Source of the DNA: Periplaneta americana
Taxonomy: Eukaryota; Arthropoda; Insecta; Blattodea; Blattidae
Length of the DNA stretch: 64,000 bases
Direction: 5' to 3'
Assembly: GCF_040183065.1 (NCBI RefSeq)
Contig: NC_091122.1
Span: 155,802,955 to 155,866,954, forward strand
Every line of letters starts with the position of its first letter. The first letter of the stretch is position 1. Positions 1 to 9,989 of this stretch are shown one piece after another. A model generated the notes under the pieces. The model was given only the letters and a program-made list of their open reading frames with translations. It did no database searches and had not been told where the DNA came from. Made by a program: the position numbers and the translations under genes.

Positions 1-209
1 CACAGATAAAATTACTCAGGCATGTTATCTACTGCCCGTCCAAGTAGTTATGCCGCAGGATCGTAGAAAGGAGAGAAATCACGTGACAGTGAATTGCTTA
101 ACGAGGCCCTTCTATTTAAGTTATATTAAACAGTTGTATAATATTACGTAAACTTCCAATTCCTAACTGAAATTAATGTTTTCAGAAAAGAGCTAAGACA
201 GGCCTGGTG

Positions 210-446
210 TTACAGAGGGCCGTGCAGAAGCAGGTGGGGGAAATCGGGATGCGACGTAGGCAAACGGACAGTACCTGTGCGAAAATATGATTCAATATTA
301 AAAGTTCTTTCGTCACTGGAAAACGCGAACATATTTCTGGAACGTACTATACTCAGTAACTCAGTGCTGTTTACTATAAGCGGCCTTGATTCTGTCTGGA
401 GAACAGTTGAAACTCCATTAGTAGAAGGGGTGGGAGTGAAGTACAT
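210..446 (-). other. Short open frame, possible transposon-related relic
   Basis: A 78-codon minus-strand frame. Its middle (FSSDERTFNIESYFRTG) resembles the helix-turn-helix start often found in insect transposon-associated proteins of the DUF4817 type, but the similarity is short and from memory. There is no conserved neighbour or catalytic residue. It recurs unchanged at 12401-12637 because of the duplication. It is more likely a relic or chance frame than a gene. Confidence 0.2.
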
Positions 447-499
447 TCAAAAACTCAGGTACAATAAAAATTGAAGTAAAAATAAAATGATGTCCCTGT

Positions 500-757
500 A
501 TATGCGTGGCTCAGTCGGTTAAGGCGCTTGCTTGCCAGTCTGAAGTTGCGCTCGGCGCGAGTTCGATACCCGCTTGGGCTGATTACTTCGTTGGGTTTTT
601 TCCGAGGTTTTACCGTAAGGTGAATGCGAGGTAATCTATGGCGAATCCTCGGCCTCATCTGACCAAATACCATTTCGCTATCACCAATCTCATCGACGCT
701 AAATAACCTCGTAGTTGATACAGCGTCGTTAAATAACCAACTTAAAAAAAATTCACT
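500..757 (+). repeat. tRNA-derived SINE (family A)
   Basis: The head carries an A-box-like run (tggctcagtcggttaaggcg) and a B-box-like run (gagttcgatacc), as expected for an RNA polymerase III promoter. The body (gttgggttttttccgaggtt) is followed by a 3' tail in which CGACGCT and AGCGTCG form a 7-bp stem, then ttaaataacc and an A-rich end. A better-preserved copy lies at 60714-60960 on the other strand, and the duplicated copy is at 12691-12948. Head mismatches to a real tRNA and the long tail rule out a functional tRNA gene. Confidence 0.85.
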
Positions 758-1002
758 ATTGAACCACAACCACTAATCCGCGTAAAAAAAATTCAACAGA
801 ATTGTCTTCAGCATACGAAAATCACGTGACTTACGTTTCCAATATTGATACCACGTTGGTAACCTGCGTAGTAGACCACGAGCACTCTATCTGTAGAGGT
901 CGCGACATGTCTCAGGTTCTCTGCACTTGTAATCTGTAACATTTTCTAGCGAAAATCAATAATAATATTGGTAAACATTTGGGTATTATTCAATAGAAAA
1001 TA

Positions 1003-1345
1003 TTCATTCATTCATTCATGTGTTCTGCCCAAAGGCAGGTCATTCACTGCAAACACAGCATTCTCTAATCTTTCGTATTTTCTGCCTTTCTATTTGTCCC
1101 CTCATATGATCCATACATCTTAATGTCGTCTATCATTTGATATCTTCTTCTACCCCGAACTCTTCTCCCGTTGACCATTCCCTCCAGTGCATCCTTCAGT
1201 AGGCAGTTTCTTCTCAGCCAACGACCCAGCCAATTCCTTTTTCGCTTCCTGATCAGTTTCAGCATCATTCTTTCTTCACCCACTCTTTCCAACACACCTT
1301 CGTTTCTTATTCTCTCTGTCCATTTCACACGTTCCATTCATTTCC
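1003..1345 (-). pseudogene. LINE remnant: C-terminal tail of a reverse-transcriptase ORF
   Basis: The minus strand reads VLERVGEERMMLKLIRKRKR, NWLGRWLRRNCLLKDALEG and VRGRRRYQMIDDIK. This is the C-terminal region downstream of the reverse transcriptase in RTE/CR1-like insect non-LTR retroelements. The frame ends just before a TGAA-repeat tail (1003-1020), as expected at a LINE 3' end. There is no RT core, so it is a 5'-truncated dead copy. The clade is an inference. Confidence 0.7.
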
Positions 1346-2170
1346 ATATGCACATTTCACATGTTTCTATTAGCAGCAATTATTAATATTAGTAATTTGT
1401 AAATTTATTTTAATAATATTAGTAAAATTATGAGGTAGACTCCATTCCACGGCTAATCTGTATTTCCCCAGAATCACCGTAAAAACCTAAATACCCATAT
1501 CTCACACTGATATTTAAACACATATATAATGAGAAAAGATTATGCTTTTAATATTCGTATTCTAATAACATATGCGATATTTATCTTGCCCATTCAAATT
1601 TATAACACAGTCGTCCATAAAAACTGGCAATGTCGTTTTATTCAAAGAGATGTTACATTTGCATTTAGCAGAGTAAATAAACAAATTTGTTTTCACGTTC
1701 TAAAAAATCCTAAAAATTGAGTAAATAGAAACTGAAGATATACAATGATAACCTCCACACTATAGACTAGGGATGTCAAAGCGCCTCAACTGCGTGTTGG
1801 CGTTGTTTTACGATGACGTATCAACATTTCAGGTTATTTAGAGTCTCAATGAAATGGTGTTACGCAAGAACGCGCAAAACATTTCCTTAAAAGCGATGAT
1901 TCTACTTTATCATGGTAAAAAGTGAATTTGTATTGCTTGTAATATGAGCACGTAATACAGGTACTTCGACATCTCTATTATAGACGAATGTAGGGATATG
2001 TAAGAAAAGAAATAGCGAACATTACCGAAATACATAGAAGATTTATGTATGGATAGCAGTTTCTTCAGAAAGTCGTCGGGAATGTGTGAATGCAAATGAA
2101 TATTATTTTAATAATTCTATAACACAGATCAGAACTAATTATGAAATGAAAATATAGCCTAATAGTGTGC
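1346..2170. other. AT-rich spacer, nothing recognised
   Basis: Short open frames on both strands show no recognisable domain and have the composition of noncoding DNA. I see no tRNA-like head, inverted repeats or tandem array. The stretch is repeated unchanged at 13537-14361. Confidence 0.6.
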
Positions 2171-3330
2171 ATACTTACTTACTTACTGGCTTTTAAGGAA
2201 CCCGGAGGTTCATTGCCGCCCTCACATAAGTCCGTCATCGGTCCCTATCCTGAGCAAGCTTAATCCAGTCTCTACCATCATAACCTACCTCCCTCAAATC
2301 CAATTTAATATTATCCTCCCATCTACGCCTCGGCCTCCCCAAAGGTCTTTTGCCCTCCGGCCTCCCAACAAACACTCTATATGAATTTCTGGATTCGCCC
2401 ATACGGGCTACATGTCCTGCCAATCTCAAACGTCTGGATTTTATGGTCCTAATTATGTCAGGTAAAGTATACAATGCGTGCAGTTCTGTGTTGTGTAACT
2501 TTCTCCATTCTCCTGTAACTTCATCCCTCTTAGCCCCAAATATTTTCCTAAGAACTCATTCTCAAAAACCCTTAATCTCTATTCCTCTCTCAAAGTGAGA
2601 GTCCAAGTTTCACAACCATACACAACAACCGGTAATATAACTGTTTTATAAATTCTAACTTTCAGATTTTTTGACAGAAGACTAGATGACAAAAGCTTCG
2701 CAACCGAAAAATAACAGGCATTTCCCATATTTATTCTGCGTTTAATTTCCTCCCGAGTGTCATTTATGTTTGTTACTGTTGCTCCAAGAAATTTGAATTT
2801 TTCCACCTCTCCGAGACACGAGACATAATCATATAATTAGACTTTTCGGGATTTAGCCTACTTCCAACCCAATCGCTTTACTTGCTTCAACTAGAATTTC
2901 CGCGTGTCCCCTAATCATTTGTGGATTTTCTCCTAACATTTTCACGTCATCCGCATAGACAAGAAGCTGATGTAACCCGTTCAATTCCAAACCCTCTGTG
3001 TTATCCTGAACTTTCATAATGGCATATTGTAGAGCGAAGTTAAAAAGTAAAGGTGACAGTGCATCTCCCTGCTTTAGCCCGCAGTGAATTGGAAAAGCAT
3101 CAGATAGAAACTGGCCTACACGGATTCTGCTGAAAGTTTCACTAAGACACATTGTGTGCATAATAATATTAATCAAAAGTAGCCCATACAGGCACAAATA
3201 TATGGGAGAATATGAGTACGTAATAACGCAATCTCTGCCGGCAATGCAAACCACATACAACCCGATTGTTCGCAGCAGGGAGCCAAGCTGAAAGTCTTGT
3301 GTTGCGAAACAATGCCTGCTCATTCTTTGT
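2171..3330 (-). pseudogene. RTE-like LINE remnant with reverse transcriptase (YADD)
   Basis: Read on the minus strand, the order is RT palm (GQFLSDAFPIHCGLKQGDAL, then LLVYADDVKMLGENP), thumb (FKFLGATVTNINDTREEIK, VILPVVVYGCETWTL) and C-terminal tail (LRLAGHVARMGESRN, KRPLGRPRRRWEDNIK). The coding is split over several frames, so it is dead. It is truncated before the RT fingers; the upstream edge lies about 100 bp from the satellite array. The 3' end has an AAGT-repeat tail at 2171-2188. Related fragments lie at 8345-8720 and 51960-52430. Confidence 0.88.
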
Positions 3331-3429
3331 CAACCGTCACTGGGATACACACGTTACCCTTTACGAGTACTACTGATGAATTTGGAAAAATAAGTCGATG
3401 CTGTACAAACCGAAGGCTGAGGTACGCAT

Positions 3430-6302
3430 AAAGAGACCGATGCGAAAATACGATTAAGTGGCAGAGGTAACACTATAAAGAGACAGACAAGAGAAAATAC
3501 GATTAAGTGACAGAACCAATGACATAAAGAGACAGATGGCAAAAAAATGCTGTTAAGTGATGGAATCAATAACATAGCGAGTGAGATGGCGCGAAAGTAC
3601 TGTTAAATGACGGAAACAGTAACATAAAGAGTGAGATGGCGAAAATGCTGTTAAGTGACGGAAACAGTAACATAAAGAGAGAGATGGCGAAAATGCTGTT
3701 AAGTGACGGAAACAGTAACATAAAGAGTGAGATGGCGCGAAAGTACTGTTAAGTGACGGAAACAGTAACATAAAGAGAGAGATGGCGAAAATGCTGTTAA
3801 GTGACGGAAACAGTAACATAAAGAGTGAGATGGCGAAAATGCTGTTAAGTGACGGAAACAGTAACATAAAGAGTGAGATGGCGCGAAAGTACTGTTAAGT
3901 GACGGAAACAGTAACATAAAGAGAGAGATGGCGAAAATGCTGTTAAGTGACGGAAACAGTAACATAAAGAGTGATATGGCGCGAAAGTACTGTTAAGTGA
4001 CGGAAATAGTAACATAAAGAGAGAGATGGCGAAAATGCTCTTAAGTGACGGAAACAGTAACATAAAGAGTGATATGGCGCGAAAGTACTATTAGGTGACG
4101 GAAACAGTAACATAAAGAGTGAGATGGTGCGAAAGTACTGTTAAGTGACGGAAACAGTAACATAGAGAGACGGAAGGCAAAAATACTATTAAGTGATGGA
4201 ACCAATAACATAAAGAGACGGAAGGCAAAAATACTATTAAGTGATGGAACCAATAACATAAAGAGACGGAAGGCAAAAATACTATTAAGTGACGCAACCA
4301 ATAACAAAAAGAGACGGAAGGCAAAAATACTATTAAGTGATGGAACCAATAACATAAAGAGACGGAAGGCAAAAATACTATTAAATGACGGAAACAGTAA
4401 CATAAAGAGAGAGATGGCGAAAATGCTGTTAAGTGACGGAAACAGTAACATAAAGAGTGAGATGGCGCGAAAGTACTGTTAAGTGACGGAAACAGTAACA
4501 TAAAGAGAGACATGGCGAAAATGCTGTTAAGTGATGGAACCAATAACATAAAGAGTGAGATGGCGCGAAAGTACTGTTAAGTGACGGAAACAGTAACATA
4601 AAGAGTGAGATGGCGAAAATACTGTTAAGTGATGGAACCAGTAACATAAAGAGTGAGATGGCGCGAAAGTACTGTTAAGTGACGGAAACAGTAACATAAA
4701 GAGTGAGATGGCGAAAAACTGTTAAGTGATGTAACCAATAACATAGAGACAGATGGCGAAATTACGATTAAAGGACGGCGGCCATAACATTAATAGAAAG
4801 ACGGCGTCTGTACGATTAAGTGACGGCGTCAATAACGTTAAGAGAGAGACGGCGTCTGTACGATTAAGTGACGGCGTCAATAACGTTAAGAGAGAGACGG
4901 CGTCTGTACGATAAAGTGACGGCGTCAATAACGTTGAGAGAGAGACGGCGTCTGTACGATTAAGAGGCGGCAGCAAAAACGTTAATAGAGAGAAGGCGTC
5001 TGTACGATTAAGTGACGGCGTCATTAACGTTAAGAGAGAGATGGCGACTGTACGATTAAGTGGCGGCGTCAATAACGTTAAGAGAAAGATGGCGTCTGTA
5101 CGATTAAGTGGCGGCAGCAATAACGTTAAGATAGAGACGGCGTCTGTAGGATTAAGTGGCGGCAGCAATAACATTAAGAGAGAGACGGCGGCAGTACGAT
5201 TAATTGGCGGCGGCAATAACATTAAGAGAGAGACGGCGGCAGTACGATTAAGTGGCGGCGGCAATAACATTAAGATAAAGAAGACGGCAGTACAATTAAT
5301 TGGCAGCGGCAATACCATTAAAAGATAGACGGCGGCAGTACGATTAAGTGGCGGCGGCAATAACATTAAGAGAGAGACGACGGCAGTACGATTAAGTGGC
5401 GGCGGCAATAACATTAAGAGAGAGACGGCGGCAGTACGATTAAGTGGCGGCGGCAATAACATTAAGAGAGAGACGGCGGCAGTACGATTAAGTGGCGGCG
5501 GCAATAACATTAAGAGCGAAACGGCGGCAGTACGATTAAGTGGCGGCGGCAATAACATTAAGAGAGACGGCTGCAGTACGATTAAGTGGCGGCGGCAATA
5601 ACATTAAGAGAGACGGTGGCTGTACGATTAAGTGGCGGTGGCAATAACATTAAGAGGTTGACGGCTGCTGTACGATTAAGTGATGGCGGCAATAACATTA
5701 AGAGAGAGACGGCGCTAGTACGATTAAGTAGCGTCGGCAATAACATTAAGAGAGAAACGGCGGCAGTACGATTAAGTGATGGCGGCAATAACATTAAGAG
5801 ACAGACGGCGGCAGTACGATTAAGTGATGGCGGCATTAACATCAAGAGAGAGACGGCGCTAGTACGATTAAGTAGCGGCGGCAATAACATCAAGAGAGAG
5901 ACGGCGGCAGTACGAGTAAGTGATGGCGGCATTAACATTAAGAGAGAGACGGCTGCTGTACGAGTAAGTGATGGCGGCAATAACATCAAGAGAGAGACGG
6001 CGTCTGTACGATTGAGTGACGGCGTCAATAACAGTAAAAGAGAGACGGCGTCTGTACAAATAAGTGACGGTGGCAATAACATTAAGAGAGAGACGGCGTC
6101 TGTACAATTAAGTGGCGGCAGCAATATCGTTAAGAGAGAGACGGCGTCTGTACGATTAAGAGATGCGGCAATAACAAGAAGAACGAGACGTCGTCTGTAC
6201 GATTAAATGACGTTGGCAATAACATTAAGATAGAGACGGCGTCTGTACGATTAAGTGACGGCGAGCATAACATTAAGCGCGAGACGGAGTCTGTACGTTT
6301 AG
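3430..6302. repeat. 48-bp satellite array 1
   Basis: About 60 tandem monomers, mostly 48 bp with some 50-bp variants. Two classes follow each other. The left part (to about 4790) has AT-richer monomers with the core aagtgacggaaacagtaaca, and the right part has GC-richer monomers with the core gtacgattaagtggcggcgg. Because 48 is a multiple of three and the monomer lacks stops in several frames, long repetitive open frames appear on both strands, for example 278 codons on the minus strand at 4722-5558. These break at indels and stop-bearing monomers and are not genes. Confidence 0.95.
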
Positions 6303-6984
6303 GAGAGAAATAGTGACTGTGAGAAAGTCACAGATAAAATTGTACTGCAAATTTATTTCATGTTCTCTTATTTACCTATTTTATCTTTGTTGATAGTATG
6401 TAAAATATTGTTGTGGAATAATAAGAGGAAATTTTTGTATTACATTGACTCTTGATATGTGTTCAAATTATTGTAGATATAAAAAGTATTTAAGGTATTC
6501 CTATGTTCGGCTATAGTTGAGAAGGATTTTATATGAACACTCAAATGAAAGTTTTTGACGCGGATGTGAGAGAATAATATTATTGATTAGATGTGGGTTA
6601 TTTGCGATGTTACGATTACGCGCCCTGTATTGTTGTTGCAGTCGCCAAATTCTGCATTTAAACTTGGGCTATTACTGCGTTCCCAGGTACTGGAAAGGAA
6701 AAAAACTTAATACGACAATTTGTAGGTTTCTTTGCTGTTCACTGTAGTACAGTCCGCGTCACCGTTTTTGGAGTGTGAAATAAGTAATGGGAACCTTAAG
6801 TACGAGTGGTTTACCTTTGTAGCAGTCAGTCTGACAACTGTGTTTGACAAATGGCTGATGTGACGTGTATAGGAAATGGTACCATTCTCAGCTGAACTAG
6901 CAACATGCTCACAAACTGGGCACTATACTCTAGGACACACGCCAAAAACGCTGGCGCCAGCTGTAACAGCTTTCTAAGTTAACA
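6303..6984. repeat. Right flank of satellite array 1 (shared with copy B)
   Basis: This sequence is homologous to 19383-20064 at about 93% by eye over the first 185 bases, with scattered substitutions. It starts with a short palindromic stretch (gtgactgtgagaaagtcaca) directly after the last monomer. It has no coding signature and leads into a mariner remnant. Its divergence contrasts with the left flank, which is identical between the copies. Confidence 0.8.
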
Positions 6985-7530
6985 GATGGCAGCACTGCAT
7001 CAGTTTATAAAGTGGCTGCCATCTAGGACTGTGATATAATTTCTGAATGCGGAAGGTAAAACGCCCATTCGCATGCATGAAAGGCTCAACATGGTTTATG
7101 GAGATGCAACAGTGGATGTGAGCACTGTTAGACGATAGGTTCACACATGGTCGACCGAGCAGAGTGGACCGTGTTTCATAGCTTTACAGAAGCTGGAGAG
7201 GAAAGACGGTTGGCTGATAAAAACGAAGGGGTCGGCCGGCGACTGCAGTGATTCCACGCAACATCCAGCGAGTTGACGAGATGATGACCTCCAAGTAATC
7301 AATAGATGAATTGTGTCGCATGCTCTTCATCGGTAAAGAAACTGTGATGGACATTATTGATAAACTGGGCTACTCTAAAATTTTGTGCACCCTAGATAGC
7401 TACCAAAAATGTTGATCCACCTGAATAAAGAGGCAAGGAAAGTAGTAGCCTCCAATCTATTGTAGCGCTTCAGTGTGGAAGGGGAGGAGTTCTTGGCGAA
7501 AATTGTGAGATAAGACTTGGGTTCATTTTT
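6985..7530 (+). pseudogene. Mariner transposase remnant, N-terminal half (copy A)
   Basis: With frameshifts and stops, the + strand reads FLNAEGKTPIRMHERLN, VYGDATVDVSTVRR, then KEARKVVASNLL and FSVEGEEFLAKIV. This is the order of a mariner-family transposase from the helix-turn-helix region to just before the first catalytic aspartate. Homology to copy B stops near 7530, where other repeat sequence replaces the catalytic half. It is dead: several in-frame stops and no DDD triad. Confidence 0.75.
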
Positions 7531-7950
7531 ATTATTGAAAGAGATGATTATGATGAATGATATGATATACATCTAAATTATTTGTCTACATGGGAGGGGA
7601 AGGGAAAGTGGACATCTCAACACACAAAAAACACAAACAAATAAATACGACCACACAGGTATATACAAACTCACATGTAATAGTTGCGATAAGTTCTACA
7701 TGAACAGACAGGCAGATCATTCCAAACATGCTACAAAGAACACATTAAAGCAATAATCAGAGGACACAATACATCTACATACGCCGATCATATAACCAAT
7801 GCAAACCATACATACAATAACATAAATGCGCACATGGAAATCCTACACATACAACCCAAGAACCAAAAACTCAACACACTAGAACAATACGAAATATACA
7901 AACACGCTGAAACACACCCCGATCAAATCCTCAACACACAGATCAATTTC

Positions 7951-7952
<2 letters not shown>

Positions 7953-7998
<46 letters not shown>
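7953..7998. repeat. (CA)n microsatellite
   Basis: About 23 uninterrupted CA units inside the Penelope-like coding relic. Confidence 0.97.
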
Positions 7999-7999
<1 letters not shown>

Positions 8000-8085
8000 T
8001 TTGACTCCACTCTTCAACACCTTTCAAGAATCAAACACACCCACATAACAGGCAGAGAAGTTCGAGATGACGCCGAGATCTAGTA

Positions 8086-8128
8086 GGCTCTGAGGATGGT
8101 GCGTGAAGCACTGAAACAGCTGTAAGCC
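8086..8128 (+). ncRNA. Hammerhead-ribozyme-like motif of a Penelope-like terminus
   Basis: A CTGAGGA box (8090-8096) fits the hammerhead CUGANGA core, and GAAA (8113-8116) fits the second core. Between them GGTGC (8098-8102) pairs with GCACT (8108-8112, one G-U pair) as stem II. A short stem III (AC with GT) leads to a GTA cleavage-type triplet ending at 8124. GGCT (8086-8089) pairs with AGCC (8125-8128) as stem I. One unpaired T after CTGAGGA departs from the canonical fold, so activity is uncertain. Penelope-like elements are known to carry minimal hammerheads at their ends. Confidence 0.6.
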
Positions 8129-8344
8129 GCACAAACTTACATAATTAACACGAGTAAGTCCGCTAGTTGATCAATTAATAGCTTTTAGAATATTTTGCAG
8201 AAGAATTTGAAAACACAGTCAGGTACTCAATCCGTTTTTAGACAGTTGCGTTCGAGTGGCTGAAATTTACCTGACACTAAATTCACTGTACAGTTACAGG
8301 CAGGCAGGTCCTTTTACAAGCCATAAATTTATGATACGGTACTT

Positions 8345-8720
8345 ACAAATGGTTTTTAGAGAACCCGCAGGTTCATTGCCACCCTCACATAAGCCCGCCA
8401 TCGATCCCTATCCTGAGCAAGATTAATCCAGTCAATATCATCATATCCCACCACCCTCAAGTCCATTTTAATATTATTCTCCCATCTACGTCTCAGCCTC
8501 CCCAAAGATTTTTTCCCCCTCAGGTCTCCCAACTAACACTCTATACACATTTCTAAATTCACCCATACGTGCTCCATGCCCTGCCCATCTCAACGATTTA
8601 ATGTTCCTAATTATGTCAAGTGAAGAATACAATGCGTGCAGTTCTGCATTGCGTAACTTGATCCCTCTTAACCCCAAATATTTTCCTAAGCACCTTCTTC
8701 TCGAACACCCTTAACTACTG
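8345..8720 (-). pseudogene. RTE-like LINE 3' fragment
   Basis: The minus strand reads KLRNAELHALYSSLDIIRN, then LRWAGHGARMGEFRNVYRVL and VGRPEGEK. It is the C-terminal tail of the same family as 2171-3330 but clearly diverged from it, so it is an independent older insertion. Frameshifts disable it. Confidence 0.75.
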
Positions 8721-9490
8721 TTCCTCTCTCTCAATACCTCTGTTTAACTCCAACTTCTGTCTTAATATTTGTAAACGAAAGTTTGTAAGAAAACCTTTTG
8801 TAGAAATTACCTTTTTTTTACTTTATTGTTAGGCCTACTGCAAAGAGAAAACATTGATTTCTTGTATATCATATTAATCAGAATTAATCTATGAGAAAAA
8901 AAGTTTCAGAATAGCCCCATTTACAAGCATTCTGTGTTTAAAAGCAGGGTTTCAGATAGTCCCTAAACACAGTGCTTTTCTGAAAGGTGCCTTTTATTTT
9001 TTTTTTAAATACTATGAAGGTTAAAGAACGAAATATTCTGATGAATAGTATATTCAGGCTAACCTACTTCAAATTACTGAAAACAAAACACTCAGAACAA
9101 AGCTACTTTTACAATAACAAAAAAATAGATAGAAATTCTTTGGAATAGCCCCACTTTACTGTAATATCTTCGACGTGATATCCAAATTTAAGATCTTCAT
9201 TTTACCTGTAAAATGTTTGATGTTTTGTAGTGTATATTATATTTGTGTGTCACACTCGAAAGACCTCTTGGAACACATTCATTTTGTGACTTTCAACATG
9301 TACCGGTATTACTTGATTATTAATGTAACCATAGACAACTTGCTCCATCCAAATGTAACTGTTCTCCAATTAAGTTAACTGGAAATATTTTTATTTCTAT
9401 CTTGTAATAAGCTAATAGGCCTTCTTTTTCTTCTTTATAATGACGTAGCAGTCTATTCTCTTCACCCCTTCAATAGGTCTTCTTTACCAG
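8721..9490. other. AT-rich spacer, nothing recognised
   Basis: No domain, RNA signature or inverted repeat seen. The 67-codon frame at 9175-9378 has no recognisable motif. Confidence 0.55.
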
Positions 9491-9507
9491 CTTTGACAAA
9501 TCCTGGT

Positions 9508-9690
9508 CGGGGCAAGTTACCTGGTTGAGGTTTTTTCCGGGGTTTTCCCTCAACCCAATATGAGCAAATGCTGGGTAATTATCGGTGCTGGACCTCGGAC
9601 TCATTTCACTGGCATTATCACCTTCCCTTCATTCAGACGCTAAATAACCTGGGATGTTGATACAGTGTCGTAAAATAACCTACGGTACTA
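9508..9690 (+). repeat. SINE family B, 5'-truncated
   Basis: The body starts at gtcggggcaagttacctggt and runs through the tttttccggggttttccc stretch to the tail gacgctaaataacctgggat, ending gtcgtaaaataacc. The tRNA-like head is missing. A complete copy with head lies reversed at 61421-61676. Confidence 0.8.
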
Positions 9691-9774
9691 AAAAACAGCT
9701 TCATGTTTGGTTTATAATTTAAAGTTGAATTCAGTGTTTGATTTTGTCATTCGTTTCTGTACTTAGCTGCATGA

Positions 9775-9986
9775 TCCAAAAGTGGGCTGGCCTTCTATGC
9801 CCAAGTTTGCGGGTTCGATCCCGTACCAGGTCGTTGGCATTTAAGTGTGCTTAAATGCGACAGGCTCATGTCAGTACATTTACTGGCATGTAAAAGAACT
9901 CCTGTGGGACAAAATTCCGGAACATCCGGCGACGCTGAAATAACCTCTGCAGTTGCGAGCGTCGTTAAATAAAACATAACATTTTC
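9775..9986 (+). repeat. SINE family C, 5' part damaged
   Basis: The B box (gggttcgatccc) is present, followed by a family-specific body (ctcatgtcagtacatttact) and the shared 3' tail (gacgctgaaataacc, then gagcgtcgttaaataaa). The A-box side is degraded. A second copy, split by a transposon, is at 32279-33640. Confidence 0.8.
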
Positions 9987-9989
9987 CAA

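Larger units (their letters stand above)
1..3380. repeat. Segmental duplication, copy A left block
   Basis: This block recurs at 12192-15571 with a constant offset of 12191 bases. I found no mismatch by eye, including in AT-rich intergenic stretches, and every open frame is repeated identically. The first mismatch is at 3381 versus 15572, just before the satellite array, and similarity then drops abruptly. The left limit of the duplication lies outside the window, since identity already holds at base 1. The block contains a tRNA-derived SINE and two LINE remnants. Either a very recent duplication or conversion, or an assembly artefact, would give this pattern. Confidence 0.9.
7535..8165 (+). 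pseudogene. Penelope-like element remnant: GIY-YIG endonuclease
   Basis: Around 7656 the frame reads TGIYKLTCNSCDKFY, the GIY-YIG endonuclease start of Penelope-like retroelements. After a frameshift it continues with EQTGRSFQTCYKEHIKAIIR, then ADHITNANHTYNNINAHMEI and TLEQYEIYKHAETHPDQIL. A CA microsatellite has expanded inside the distal coding region. No RT domain is present. A hammerhead-like motif follows at 8086-8128 in the same orientation. The first 80 bases (to about 7615) look like a fragment of another repeat that also occurs near 24500. Confidence 0.8.

Noticed and set aside
3430-6302. CRISPR-like array of short repeats
   Set aside because: Whole monomers vary together with no constant repeat and unique spacers, and the context is an insect genome; this is a satellite.
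9175-9378. 67-codon frame as a small gene
   Set aside because: No motif, no splice or promoter context, and hydrophobic AT-rich composition typical of noncoding DNA.
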